A stretch of DNA of 64,000 nucleotides from Terriglobales bacterium (GCA_025936825.1 JAICSO010000001.1:124001-188000); one strand, 5' to 3'. Counted from the stretch's first letter, positions 28,912 through 37,679 are shown. Notes: generated by a model not told the origin, from the letters alone. Numbers and translations: made by a program.

Positions 28912-29400
28912 TCATTTGCGAAATTCGCTGAAGACGGAATCGTGGTCTTTTCTGTTACCGTGGCAGCCAGCGCAGGTTGCTTGCCGGGCGGCGCTCAGCT
29001 TCCCATTGGTCTGATCGTTGCCGGAGAAACTCATGAATTCCCAACCTCCCGTCACGGGATAACGTTCGCTTTGCTTAACCATGACGTCTACGCGACGTGT
29101 TGGGCCCTCGATAGTGTTGCCGGCAACCTCCTTGGTTTCGAGCAAGTCGTAGACAATCACTGAGCCGTCCGGAAATTTTCCGGAGTTGTAACCCTCGAGG
29201 GCCTTGTCATTCGCGTAAATGTGATGAATCCCACCTTCGGTGGCGAATGCGTTGCTCTGAGCGCCCACCAACACACTCTTCACGTGTGCCCATTTGCGGA
29301 ATTCCTTGGGAAATGACGAGAGTTCGTCCGTCTGCGCCCATAGCGCGAAGCAGATAGCCAAGGGCGTGCTTACAAGCAACATCAATCTCGCTTTTCTCAC
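28912..29400 (-). CDS. Cytochrome P460 family protein
   Basis: A 162-residue exported haem protein. After a signal peptide ('LMLLVSTPLAICFALWAQ'), the P460 domain has 'FPKEFRKWAHVKSVLVG', 'YNSGKFPDGSVIVYDL' and the c-type haem site CAGCH near the C-terminus. Family members oxidise hydroxylamine or bind NO; the acidobacterial ones are uncharacterised. Start: two GTG codons compete, at 29406 and 29400. GGAGGT overlaps the first, so the second is preferred. It is the second gene after 29504-30061 on this strand, 103 bases away. Confidence 0.82.
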   Translation of the reverse strand: MRKARLMLLVSTPLAICFALWAQTDELSSFPKEFRKWAHVKSVLVGAQSNAFATEGGIHHIYANDKALEGYNSGKFPDGSVIVYDLLETKEVAGNTIEGPTRRVDVMVKQSERYPVTGGWEFMSFSGNDQTNGKLSAARQATCAGCHGNRKDHDSVFSEFRK

Positions 29401-29503
29401 TGTCACCTCCCTCGAAGCTGCGTAGAGTCGGGGAAACGCCTGACGACAAAAACTCCGCCGCGTTCCCCTCGAGAAAACAGAAGAGACAAGACTGCACGAC
29501 GAT

Positions 29504-30061
29504 CTAGTGATTCATCGATGCAGCGGCGTCGCACTTCACGTCGGGATTCCATGGCGCAAACAGACCGGTCGGGCTCGGCTTCCACGTCCAGACGTGAAGA
29601 AACCAGAAGCCGATGGAATCCGCTTTGGTGAGGGCTTGGCCCAGAATGCGCGGCGGCTCGGGTGATTTCCAGGCGGAGATGGGCACGAGGAATTCGACGC
29701 CATTCAATTGAAAGCTGCCGTCGGGCATCTTCTCGTAAACCAGCACTTCCGGATGCTCAAGGTCGAGGGTTGTGTCGAGCAGAGAATTGTTCTGAAAGTG
29801 GTAACCCATTGCGCCGTGGGGCTTGTACTCCACGCAATCGGTGACACGCTTGTATCCGGCTGCTTCGGCAGCCTCGGTCGTCTTGAACTTTGCGGTTGCC
29901 TCGCGAACTTTCATGACGTCGCGATCGACAGCATCGCTATAGCCACTTGGTAAAATCCCGGGCGCCTGGCTCGCGTCCTTGTCGCCTGCTTGCGCAAATG
30001 GTGCAGGCATTAAAGCTATTATCACCAGCAAAAATCCATTCAACCCACTCAATTTCCTCAT
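29504..30061 (-). CDS. Exported hypothetical protein, partner of P460 gene
   Basis: A 185-residue protein with a clear signal peptide (1-25, 'VIIALMPAPFAQA'). The mature part contains 'DCVEYKPHGAMGYHFQN', 'EVLVYEKMPDG', 'LNGVEFLVPISAW' and 'FWFLHVWTWKPSPTGLFAPWNP'. Conserved-looking His residues and two cysteines suggest metal or haem binding, but no motif is diagnostic. Likely cotranscribed with the cytochrome P460 gene downstream. I do not know its function. Confidence 0.72.
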   Translation of the reverse strand: MRKLSGLNGFLLVIIALMPAPFAQAGDKDASQAPGILPSGYSDAVDRDVMKVREATAKFKTTEAAEAAGYKRVTDCVEYKPHGAMGYHFQNNSLLDTTLDLEHPEVLVYEKMPDGSFQLNGVEFLVPISAWKSPEPPRILGQALTKADSIGFWFLHVWTWKPSPTGLFAPWNPDVKCDAAASMNH

Positions 30062-30266
30062 CGTCTTCTTCCTCTTGTATTTAGTTCTTGTTCAGCTTGA
30101 CGCCGATCGTAATCGCGAGGTGAGAAGATCGAGAGGCGTTTTTGACGGACTGTCCTGAGACGGTGACGAACTGGTCTGAACCTGCAGCAAGTGCCGTTGG
30201 TCACTGCGACGGGCCATTTGGTCAAAAGAACGAGGGTCGACGGCGCGCGCATGGCAGAATGAAGCG

Positions 30267-31400
30267 GTGATGTCGCCTCAGACGCGTCAGCGGCTTCGGT
30301 TAGTCGGAGTGATCTGGCTCGGCTGGACTGTCGCCGGACTCTTCTACATCATTCAAGATGCGGTGCCGCGGCTCTACAGAGGCGGGGCCGTTCCCTGGAA
30401 GTACGTCTTCGTGGGCTGGATGGCGGGAATGTACGTCTGCGCAGCGCTCACGCCAGCGGTCCTGTGGCTCGGCGGTCGCTGGCCGATCGAACGACGATTC
30501 ACCTACGCTGGATTGCATCTCCCCTTCAGCGTGGTTTTTTCGATTCTCGCAACTGTGATCGAAGTACCGATCTTATTGCTGATCGGCGTTTACCCGGCTA
30601 AGACGCCGCCCTCCGTTGTCACAGGAATCAAAATCTTCCTTTCGTGGGGCATTCAGGGTGGCGTCATCCGCTACTGGGCGGTAATTGTGCTGCAAGCCGT
30701 GTACCGGTCGCAGAAGCAGACGAAACTTCGCGAGCGGGAAACATTCGAGCTGAAGGTGCAGGCATCGGAACTCGCGCAGCAACTCGCTTCGTCGCAACTG
30801 AGCGCTCTCAAGATGCAGCTCCAGCCTCACTTTCTCTTCAACACGCTTGGGGCCATCGTAGTCTTAATCCAGCAGCAGAAGACTGCGCAGGCCGAGGCCA
30901 TGGTGGCGAAACTCAGCGATCTGCTTCGTCTCACCCTCGAAGACGTGGAAGCGCAGGAAGTTCCACTGTGGCGCGAACTTGAGTTCCTTCGACTGTATCT
31001 TGCGATCGAGCAGGTGCGCTTCGAGGACCGGCTGAAGGTGCGCATCGTGCCAACGGCCGCGCTGTCGGAGGTACTCGTGCCGCACATGGTGTTGCAGCCA
31101 ATCGTGGAGAACGCCGTGCGCCATGGACTCGGCCAAAGCGAAGAAGCCGTAACGATTGAGGTTGCGGCCAGCAGCAACAATGGGTCGCTGACGCTCATGG
31201 TGTCAGACGACGGTCCCGGGCTGCTGTCCGCAGCTCCCGGTCACTCCGGCATCGGGCTGGCCAACACAAGGAACCGCTTGGTTCGCCTGTATGGAGACAA
31301 CGCAAGTCTCACGGTCGAGCAAGCGGCAATGCGAGGCGTGCGCGTTACGATCACGCTGCCCATGCGGACGGTCGCACCTGAGGGCGAAGCATGCAATTGA
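30267..31400 (+). CDS. LytS/YehU-type sensor histidine kinase
   Basis: A 377-residue membrane kinase. Four hydrophobic helices fill residues 8-150, then a short coiled segment leads to the His_kinase domain: phospho-acceptor His in 'LQPHFLFNTLG' (about residue 192), the N box in 'QPIVENAVRHGLG' and the G boxes in 'VSDDGPGL' and 'GIGLANTRNR'. No periplasmic domain, so it probably senses within the membrane. It overlaps its response regulator by 10 bases. Confidence 0.92.
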   Translation: MMSPQTRQRLRLVGVIWLGWTVAGLFYIIQDAVPRLYRGGAVPWKYVFVGWMAGMYVCAALTPAVLWLGGRWPIERRFTYAGLHLPFSVVFSILATVIEVPILLLIGVYPAKTPPSVVTGIKIFLSWGIQGGVIRYWAVIVLQAVYRSQKQTKLRERETFELKVQASELAQQLASSQLSALKMQLQPHFLFNTLGAIVVLIQQQKTAQAEAMVAKLSDLLRLTLEDVEAQEVPLWRELEFLRLYLAIEQVRFEDRLKVRIVPTAALSEVLVPHMVLQPIVENAVRHGLGQSEEAVTIEVAASSNNGSLTLMVSDDGPGLLSAAPGHSGIGLANTRNRLVRLYGDNASLTVEQAAMRGVRVTITLPMRTVAPEGEACN

Positions 31401-32158
31401 AAGTTCTCGTCGTGGATGACGAGCCGCTGGCACGTGAGGGCTTGAAGCTGCTGCTGGGCCGCCAGCCGCAAGTTGATTCCGTCTCTGAAGCGCGAAACGG
31501 GCGAGAGGCGACTGCCCTCATTCGCGAGCAGAAGCCGGACTTGGTGTTTCTCGACGTGCAGATGCCGCGGACGGACGGCTTTGCTGTTGTCCACACCATT
31601 GGAGCTGAGCGCATGCCGCCGGTGATCTTCGTGACCGCCCACGACCAGTATGCGATCCGGGCATTCGAAATCGCCGCCCTCGATTACCTGCTCAAGCCGG
31701 TCACCGAGGAGAGATTCGCGGTCGCTTTCAAGCGAGCTCTCAACAGGCTCACAGGTGTCTCACACGAAGACGCAACACAACAAGTGCTGACGATGCTCAA
31801 TGCAGTCGCGAATCCGCCCAAGCAGCTCGAACGGTTCGCGGTTCGATGCGGCGAGCGTACGACTTTTGTTCCGGTCGACGAGGTGGACTGGATCGAAGCC
31901 TTCCAGAACTATATTCGCCTGCACGCAGGGCCGACGACTCACCTTCTGCATGTGCCAATGAACACGATCGAGACCGTGCTCGATTCGGACCACTTCCTGC
32001 GCATTCACCGATCGCACATCGTGAACCTGCGGCGCATCGCGCAGCTGTGGTCGATCGCGCACGGCCAGTACGTGATCGAACTCAAGTCGGGGCAACGCCT
32101 GCAGTCCGGGCGCACCTACGGCGAGCGAATCCGCGGAAAGCTTACAAATCCGTTCTGA
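31391..32158 (+). CDS. LytTR family response regulator
   Basis: A 255-residue partner of the kinase upstream. The receiver has 'VVDDEPLAREG', the phospho-acceptor Asp in 'LVFLDVQMPRTDG' and Lys in 'LDYLLKP'. The C-terminal LytTR DNA-binding domain has 'DEVDWIEAFQNYIRLH' and 'HFLRIHRSHIVNLRRI'. Proteins of this class bind pairs of short direct repeats upstream of target genes; no obvious target site was found in the window. Confidence 0.93.
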   Translation: MQLKVLVVDDEPLAREGLKLLLGRQPQVDSVSEARNGREATALIREQKPDLVFLDVQMPRTDGFAVVHTIGAERMPPVIFVTAHDQYAIRAFEIAALDYLLKPVTEERFAVAFKRALNRLTGVSHEDATQQVLTMLNAVANPPKQLERFAVRCGERTTFVPVDEVDWIEAFQNYIRLHAGPTTHLLHVPMNTIETVLDSDHFLRIHRSHIVNLRRIAQLWSIAHGQYVIELKSGQRLQSGRTYGERIRGKLTNPF

Positions 32159-32314
32159 CTTTCTGCCGTGCGCAGTTGCTACGGCCGGCAGTTAAGGAAA
32201 CCATCAGCCCCTGCTCTATTAATGTGGCGACTGAAGATGCGCGACCAAGACCGGCATGGCGGGCTCTGATGTTGCGTACTGACTGCTGAGGGCTGTTTTC
32301 GCTACACTCAACAC

Positions 32315-33538
32315 ATGCTCGCAAGCTACGCGGTGGAGCACTCGCGCGGGCGCCGCTATCCTGAGCCGACGCATCCTTACCGCAATGACTTTCAGCGCGA
32401 TCGGGATCGCGTAATTCATTCGCGCGCTTTTCGCCGGCTTGAGGCAAAGACGCAAGTCTTCACGCGTCGTTACTCCGATCACTTTCGCAATCGCCTCACC
32501 CATACGCTGGAAGTGGCACAAATTTCCCGCACGATTGCAGGACAGCTGGGGCTCAACGTTTACCTAGTGGAGGCCTTGGCCCTGGTCCACGACATCGGGC
32601 ATCCTCCGTTCGGGCATGCTGGCGAGCGGGCCCTCGACGCCGTCATGGCCAAGCACGGATTCTCTTTCGATCACAACCTTCATGCATTGCGAATTGTTGA
32701 GGATTTCGAGCTTCGTTATGCCGCGTTTCCAGGACTGAATCTGACCTTCGAAGTGCGCGAAGGGATCATCAAGCACTCGCGCGACTACAGTGCGCGCGAA
32801 TTTCCTGAACTCGCAGAGTACCTGCTCGACCAGCGACCTCCGCTCGAAGCACAGTTGATCGACATCACCGACGAACTCGCCTACAACACGGCCGATCTGG
32901 ATGACGGATACGAGGCCAAGCTGCTTACGCTCGAACAGATCATTGAAGGCGTGCCGCTGTTCGCGCAGTTGTTCCCGGAAATCGAACAACGATACCCCGA
33001 TGCGCAAAAGAAGCTGCAATTCAATGAAGTCCTCCGCCGCATGCTCGATCGATGGGTCGGAGATTTGATCGAAAGAACGCGTGGGCAGGTTCAAGCGATG
33101 AACCGTGCGGGAGCCGCGGAGCGGCGCGAGAATAAAGCCCGCGGCGTGAGCCATGGGTCGCCGGGCCAAAATGACCAAGCCCCACAGGGGCGAAAGGACG
33201 CGGGCGAGGGCGCCCGCGATACACCGTCGCTCGATGATGTTCGTGCTTGCCCTCGTCGGCTAGCGGAATTGTCACCTGAGATCGAAGCCGAGCGGCTTCA
33301 GACTAAACAATTCCTGCACCGCAACCTGTATTTCACCCCGGCGCTGGAACCGGAAAAAGAAGCAGCGGAGCGCATTATCACGGACCTGTTCGAGCTGTGG
33401 ATGACACACCCGGAGAAATTGCCCGGCAACTACCGCGAGAAAGCCCAAGTGGAGCCATTGGCGCGGGTGGTTTGCGATTACATCGCTGGCATGACTGATC
33501 CATATATTTATGAGCAGTACGAGAAACACTGCGGGTAA
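32315..33538 (+). CDS. dgt: Deoxyguanosinetriphosphate triphosphohydrolase-like protein
   Basis: A 407-residue HD-domain dNTP triphosphohydrolase, cleaving dGTP (or other dNTPs) to the nucleoside and triphosphate. 'YRNDFQRDRDRVIHSRAFRRLE' family sequence begins it, then His in 'RNRLTHTLEV' and the HD pair in 'LALVHDIGHPPFGHAG', with 'DITDELAYNTADLDDG' as the last metal-ligand block. Residues about 264-310 are an insertion unlike the family, translated from intergenic-type repeat DNA that stays in frame. Length without it (about 360) is normal. It would be worth testing whether the enzyme is active. Confidence 0.9.
   Translation: MLASYAVEHSRGRRYPEPTHPYRNDFQRDRDRVIHSRAFRRLEAKTQVFTRRYSDHFRNRLTHTLEVAQISRTIAGQLGLNVYLVEALALVHDIGHPPFGHAGERALDAVMAKHGFSFDHNLHALRIVEDFELRYAAFPGLNLTFEVREGIIKHSRDYSAREFPELAEYLLDQRPPLEAQLIDITDELAYNTADLDDGYEAKLLTLEQIIEGVPLFAQLFPEIEQRYPDAQKKLQFNEVLRRMLDRWVGDLIERTRGQVQAMNRAGAAERRENKARGVSHGSPGQNDQAPQGRKDAGEGARDTPSLDDVRACPRRLAELSPEIEAERLQTKQFLHRNLYFTPALEPEKEAAERIITDLFELWMTHPEKLPGNYREKAQVEPLARVVCDYIAGMTDPYIYEQYEKHCG
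33105..33245. repeat. Repeat-derived insertion inside dgt
   Basis: About 140 bases inside dgt are typical of intergenic repeat DNA: GCCGCGGAGCGGCG, AGCCCCACAGGGGCG (33179-33193) and the hairpin CGCGGGCG/AGGG/CGCCCGCG (33199-33218). The total leaves the reading frame open. The same hairpin design with an AGGG loop occurs in the mutY N-terminus. Confidence 0.7.
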
Positions 33539-33685
33539 CCACTTGGGACGCGGGGAGCGTCCCCGATGAGGCTCTCCCTGGCACTTTTTACCTAATCTCC
33601 CCCCTTTTACCAATGGATTGCGGCAACCTCCCCTCAGAAGGACTACAATACTCTCGCCGAATCAACAGCTTAGGTTCGGCCCGGT

Positions 33686-33702
33686 TTGGCACGGCAGTTG
33701 AT
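33686..33702 (+). promoter_or_regulatory. Candidate sigma-54 promoter upstream of OmpA-family gene
   Basis: TTGGCACGGCAGTTGAT matches the sigma-54 consensus YTGGCACG-N4-TTGCW except for A instead of C in the -12 element. It would start transcription near 33712, leaving about 235 bases of untranslated leader before the start codon at 33949. No activator gene is nearby. The gap 33539-33948 holds nothing else that I recognise except a GGGACGC/GCGTCCC hairpin right after dgt. Confidence 0.4.
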
Positions 33703-33948
33703 ATACGTAATGGTGGGCGTCAGCATCTTAGGAACTCAGAAGACGCCAAGTTTTTGGTCCAGCGTAGCGTCAGCGCTGGCCGGCAGGTTCTAGGGTCTCA
33801 GACAGCTTGCCCTGAGCGCAGTTCCGGGGAATGTCCGGCCCAAACAGAAACTCTGCCCCGTTTTCCAGGGCGCACCAAATCGCGATCACGCCCGCGCATG
33901 GCGTGCAGTCGAGGAGCAGCCCAGCGCTCCCCACGGAGGATGTTGAAA

Positions 33949-34821
33949 ATGAAAAATCGCGCAGTGGTAGCGTTGTTCGTTGCATTCCTACTCTCGCTGC
34001 CGGCGCTTGCTCAGCAGCCGGCAAGCTCGAATTCAACTGACCAGTCGTCGCAGGCTGCGTCCTCGTCCAACACCGGCTCCAGCGCTACCGGAAAGGCTCC
34101 CTTGCAGTACGAGAGCCGCCAGGGCTTCTGGGGCAAAGTGAATCCGTTTGCTCGCAAGAAATACGTCCAGAAGCAGACCCAACCGATCCGCGACCGCGTG
34201 AACGAGCTCGATGAGCTGACGGCCGCGAATTCGAAGATGATCAAGGACGTGGACAGCCGCGCCCAGCAAGGCATCCAGATGGCTTCGGCAAAGGCCAATG
34301 AGGCCGACCAGCACGCCGTCGATGCCGGCAACAAGGCCACCCAGGCGCAAACCACCGCGACCCAGGCCAACACCCGCCTGACGACCGTCGAAGGCGTGGT
34401 CAGCAATATCGATCAGTACAAAGCCACCAACCAGACGGAAATCCGCTTCCGCCCGGGCCAGACCGTTCTGAGCAAGGCTGCGAAGTCGGCGCTGGATGAT
34501 ATCGCGAATCCTCTGAAGGGTCAGCGCGGATACATCGTCGAAGTGCAGGGCTTCTCGTCCGGCAAGGGCCAAGCCGCGATCGCGACCTCGCGCAAGATGG
34601 CGGACTCAGTGGTTCGCTACCTCGTCGAGAACCACGAGATCCCGGTTTATCGGATCTACGTTGTCGGCATGGGCAACGCCCCGATGCAGGCGACAGGCTC
34701 TGAAGAGAAGCCGAAGCGCATGAGCGGCGGCCGCGTCGAAGTCAGCCTGATGAAGAATGACCTCGAGCAGCTGGCGTCGAGCTCCAACGGCACCACCACG
34801 AACGTTAACCAGAATAAGTAG
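33949..34821 (+). CDS. OmpA-family outer membrane protein
   Basis: A 290-residue protein: signal peptide (1-22, 'VALFVAFLLSLPALAQQ'), Ser/Thr/Asn-rich linker, a helical coiled-coil segment with repeated Ala/Gln/Thr ('AGNKATQAQTTATQANTRL', about residues 100-145) and a C-terminal OmpA-like peptidoglycan-binding domain ('RFRPGQTVLSKAAKSALDDI', 'YIVEVQGFSSGKG', 'YRIYVVGMGNAP'). The start follows GGAGG by nine bases; the frame runs open 336 bases further upstream without sense. It probably anchors the outer membrane to the wall. Two terminators follow. Confidence 0.9.
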   Translation: MKNRAVVALFVAFLLSLPALAQQPASSNSTDQSSQAASSSNTGSSATGKAPLQYESRQGFWGKVNPFARKKYVQKQTQPIRDRVNELDELTAANSKMIKDVDSRAQQGIQMASAKANEADQHAVDAGNKATQAQTTATQANTRLTTVEGVVSNIDQYKATNQTEIRFRPGQTVLSKAAKSALDDIANPLKGQRGYIVEVQGFSSGKGQAAIATSRKMADSVVRYLVENHEIPVYRIYVVGMGNAPMQATGSEEKPKRMSGGRVEVSLMKNDLEQLASSSNGTTTNVNQNK

Positions 34822-34836
34822 CCGATCTTCTCGGTT

Positions 34837-34881
34837 GACCCACCTTGTCGCGTTCATCGCGGCGGGGTGGGTTCAGTTTTT
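34837..34881 (+). terminator. Rho-independent terminator after OmpA gene
   Basis: GACCCACCTTGTCGCG (34837-34852), loop TTCAT, CGCGGCGGGGTGGGTTC (34858-34874) followed by AGTTTTTG. Confidence 0.85.
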
Positions 34882-34970
34882 GTACGCACCTAGTGAAATC
34901 CGGGACGGGCACTCCTCCCCGTCCCATAACCAAGGGCTCCTCAGGACCGCACGCCTGAGCAGTTCTCCAG

Positions 34971-35001
34971 AAAAGCCTCCCGCAAAGGAGGCTTTTGTTT
35001 T
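34971..35001 (+). terminator. Second terminator hairpin
   Basis: AAAAGCCTCC (34971-34980), loop CGCAAA, GGAGGCTTTT (34987-34996) then GTTTT. Either a backup for the OmpA gene or the end of an unseen short transcript; the 90 bases between the two terminators contain no convincing ORF. Between 35002 and 35168 I see nothing. Confidence 0.8.
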
Positions 35002-35168
35002 CGGTAGTCCATGTTGTTATCGCAGTTTGTCCCAGTCTGCAAACTCGCTTGTGCGTGCGATCAGTTCCTGAGGTCACCTGCACCTGAAGCATCGCCGATA
35101 TTCCGGTCCTGCAGAACGACGGGGGCATCAATGGTGAATGAAGCAGTCACATTGCGGGTTTATTGGCG

Positions 35169-35723
35169 TCACTGCTGCTTCCAGGTCATGTCCACCCTGA
35201 CTGGGATGTCGTTCTTGATCGGCATGGTGAGAAGCGACGGCGGATCGATTTTGAAATCATTCAGCTTGGTTGGAATCGTGCCGCTGAGGCGCTTTTCATT
35301 TCCCTGCGCCGAAAGCTGAAAAGTCACATCCTTGTAGTGAGCCGTCTGGCCGGCGAATTCGACATCGAGGTCGGCGTGAATTTGGGCGTCATTGGCGGCG
35401 GATTCGGGTAGGTGCGTGCGAACCGTCACCATGGGATATTGAGCGCCACGCGTGACCTGCAGCATGTGGAGATCGCGGTTGCTGTCGCCCGAATCGAAGG
35501 TTTTCACGGGGACCGCGATGAGGAAGTCGCATTCTCCAGCGTGGCAAACGCCCTTGCCGCGCGCAGCGTGGCTGATGCCGTCCACCTGGTGGAGCGGGTG
35601 GGAGACGTGGTAAGTGAGCGTGCTCTGGTCGAGCACCCATTGAGAATCGGCGCCGAAAGCGAGCGGGGACACGACGAGGAATGCGAGAATTAAAAATCTT
35701 GCCCGGAATGCGCTTGCGTTCAT
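35169..35723 (-). CDS. YceI family protein
   Basis: A 184-residue exported YceI-like lipocalin-fold protein. Signal peptide 1-24 ('ILAFLVVSPLAFGAD'); 'WVLDQSTLTYHVSHPLHQVDG' starts the domain and 'VRTHLPESAAND', 'VEFAGQTAHYKDVTFQLS' and 'LNDFKIDPPSLLTMPIKNDI' are later strands. The family binds isoprenoid or amphiphilic ligands in the periplasm. A regulatory partner is not visible; a repeat array lies upstream. Confidence 0.88.
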   Translation of the reverse strand: MNASAFRARFLILAFLVVSPLAFGADSQWVLDQSTLTYHVSHPLHQVDGISHAARGKGVCHAGECDFLIAVPVKTFDSGDSNRDLHMLQVTRGAQYPMVTVRTHLPESAANDAQIHADLDVEFAGQTAHYKDVTFQLSAQGNEKRLSGTIPTKLNDFKIDPPSLLTMPIKNDIPVRVDMTWKQQ

Positions 35724-35730
35724 TGAAACC

Positions 35731-35915
35731 CTCAGGGGCTAAAGCCCAAGCTTTTAATAAGCCCTCTTCGACGGCTGAAGCCGTGCCCTGATACAAACCC
35801 CACCAACCCTACGGCTGAAGCCGTGCCTGATACGAACCTCACAACCCTAGGGCTGAGTCAGTAGCCGGACACAAATCTCAAGCTTGTCTGAAGACGTGCC
35901 CTGATACACGCCTCG
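35731..35915. repeat. CGGCTGAAGCCGTGCCCTGATAC repeat array
   Basis: GGGGCTAAAGCCC (35735-35747), ACGGCTGAAGCCGTGCCCTGAT (35771-35792), ACGGCTGAAGCCGTGCCTGAT (35811-35831) and decayed CTGAAGACGTGCCCTGATAC (35888-35907). Each unit is a small palindrome (GGCTGAAGCC) plus a CCTGATAC tail. The last units overlap the 3' end of the next gene. Confidence 0.8.
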
Positions 35916-36746
35916 CGTTAAAACTTCACTGAGACTGACAACAGCGCCGCGGTAAGCCGCGCCGGTGATGATTGCTACCGGCCCGTGGGCCTGAGCGATG
36001 CCGTGGATATGTTCGCCGCGACTCTTCTGCTGGAAAGCCATGATGCCGAGAATCGGCGTCAGCACCATCCCTGTTCCATGGATCCACGCGAGCGCCCTGT
36101 GCACTCGGATCGGGCCTCTCGTCTCGGTTCCCGAGATCTTAGGCGCGCGAATCGCGAAATACGCCGTCGTGAAGTACAGTGCGGCTGTCGTTCCGCCCAA
36201 CGCGACATGCAGGTCGCGGGTCGAAGAACTGGTCTGATGGCCTCCCGCTCCGAAACCGGTGATGATCGTTGCCGCCAGCGGCACGGCGGTGATGAGACCC
36301 ATCTTTTGATGGATCTTCAGCATGTGCGTGCGCTTGTCGAGGCGGGCCTGCTCCTCAGCATTGCCTTTCGTATCGGCTGTATTGAAGCCGAGATCGGAGA
36401 GCGACGGCCCGCCGGTTTGGGTCAGTGCAACGTCCTCAGTCTGCGGCGTAGATTGAAGGTGCACAATGTCGGTTTTTGTCTCGAATCCTGAAGCCGAAGT
36501 TGTGAGTTCGTACTCGCCCGAAGCCAGATCAGCAAAGTGATATGCGCCTTGCGAATCGGATGTTGCCTCGGTCGTCTGGCCTGTGCTGCTGTTCTTCAGC
36601 GACACTTTTGCGCTGGGCACCGGAGTGCCCTTGGGATCCTTCACCGTTCCGGAAAGTGTGGTTGTGGTTTGAGCACCTACAAGGCTTGAAAGAGCGAAAG
36701 CTAAAAGGATCTGTGCAGCTACCACTCCGGTAGGGGTGCCCTTCAC
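35847..36746 (-). CDS. Exported carboxypeptidase-regulatory-like domain fused to four-helix membrane domain
   Basis: A 299-residue protein. After a signal peptide (1-25) comes a carboxypeptidase regulatory-like beta domain (about residues 28-110, 'LSGTVKDPKGTPVPSAKVSLK', 'SDSQGAYHFADLASGEYELT'), common in acidobacterial TonB-dependent proteins. Residues about 145-275 form four hydrophobic helices with His at 'LKIHQKMGL', 'RDLHVALGG', 'RVHRALAWIHGTGM' and 'IHGIAQAHGP', reminiscent of haem-binding b-type cytochromes. The final 22 residues are translated from the CCTGATAC repeat. Function unknown; electron transfer is only a guess. Confidence 0.78.
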   Translation of the reverse strand: MKGTPTGVVAAQILLAFALSSLVGAQTTTTLSGTVKDPKGTPVPSAKVSLKNSSTGQTTEATSDSQGAYHFADLASGEYELTTSASGFETKTDIVHLQSTPQTEDVALTQTGGPSLSDLGFNTADTKGNAEEQARLDKRTHMLKIHQKMGLITAVPLAATIITGFGAGGHQTSSSTRDLHVALGGTTAALYFTTAYFAIRAPKISGTETRGPIRVHRALAWIHGTGMVLTPILGIMAFQQKSRGEHIHGIAQAHGPVAIITGAAYRGAVVSLSEVLTRGVYQGTSSDKLEICVRLLTQP

Positions 36747-36875
36747 TCAGCTACTCCTGGGAGCGGGATTGAATCCATATGTCGAAAGATGCTCGCGACG
36801 ACTATACAGGATGTATGCCGCAGGACGGGCAGGCTCCCTCCTGTCGAAGGACAAAGGGCGGGAGCCTGCGTGAAA

Positions 36876-37679
36876 TTAAGCGGTGTTCTTCTCTTTCGGT
36901 TGAGCTTGCTTGCGATGCATTTCGGCCCCAGTGCTTGCGGGAATCACTTTGCTCATCGCGCCTTCCAGCTTCGTCTTTATCGATTCGGAGAAGACGTGGT
37001 CCTTGCCATCCATGAGCGCCTGAAAGCCCTGCTTGGCCACTTCGGCGGGATCGTTATCGAACTTGCCTTCTGAGCCAACCTTTGTGTGGTCCATGCCGGC
37101 ACGGTGAAAGAAATCCGTCGCCGTGGGGCCAGGTTGCAGAACAGAAATCGTGACGCCAGTCTCCCTCAGTTCGCTGCGGAGCGCCTGTCCGAGAGAAAGA
37201 ACGAAGGCCTTCGAGGCCCCGTACACAGCTTCCAGCGGTGCCGGAATGCTGCCCGCAATTGAAGAGGTGAACAGCACCTTGCCTTCGCCGCGGGCTGTCA
37301 TTTGCGCAAGAACGCGTTTCGCTAAGTGAGTTGTGCCTTTCACGTTGAGGTCGATCAGTCTGAGTTCTTCCTCCAGGCTGCTCTCGCGTGCGAAGTCGCC
37401 GTAAGCTCCGACTCCGGCGTTAATGGCGGCCGCATCGAGCGAGCGGCCGCTCTGCTCAACAGCCTGCCAAAGCTGCTCGACGCCATCATATGTAGCTTGG
37501 TCCGCGATGACGGGGATCACCTCGACGCCCAGGCTTTGCAACTCGGCGGTCGCGTTTTCCAAGCGCTCACTATTCGAATTGATGACGAGATCGTATCCGT
37601 TGTGCGCGAAGACGCGCGCGAGTTCCAGCCCGATTCCGCTGGAAGCTCCGGTGATGAGGGCTAAGTTTCTGCTGGCCAT
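36876..37679 (-). CDS. Short-chain dehydrogenase/reductase
   Basis: A 267-residue SDR with the Rossmann motif 'ITGASSGIGLELARVFA' at the N-terminus, 'NAGVGAYG' (NAG motif), catalytic Ser in 'LFTSSIAGSIPAP' and YxxxK in 'VYGASKAFV'. It resembles the DltE/YqjQ-like general SDRs; substrate unknown. The ATG at 37679 is chosen, as the 22 residues before it in the frame are not SDR-like and GGAGAG lies just upstream. The C-terminal 13 residues are Lys/Gln-rich and unusual. Confidence 0.9.
   Translation of the reverse strand: MASRNLALITGASSGIGLELARVFAHNGYDLVINSNSERLENATAELQSLGVEVIPVIADQATYDGVEQLWQAVEQSGRSLDAAAINAGVGAYGDFARESSLEEELRLIDLNVKGTTHLAKRVLAQMTARGEGKVLFTSSIAGSIPAPLEAVYGASKAFVLSLGQALRSELRETGVTISVLQPGPTATDFFHRAGMDHTKVGSEGKFDNDPAEVAKQGFQALMDGKDHVFSESIKTKLEGAMSKVIPASTGAEMHRKQAQPKEKNTA

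Noticed and set aside
33613-33948. Upstream extension of the OmpA-family frame
   Set aside because: Open but without sense; the signal peptide begins at 33949 after a good ribosome binding site.
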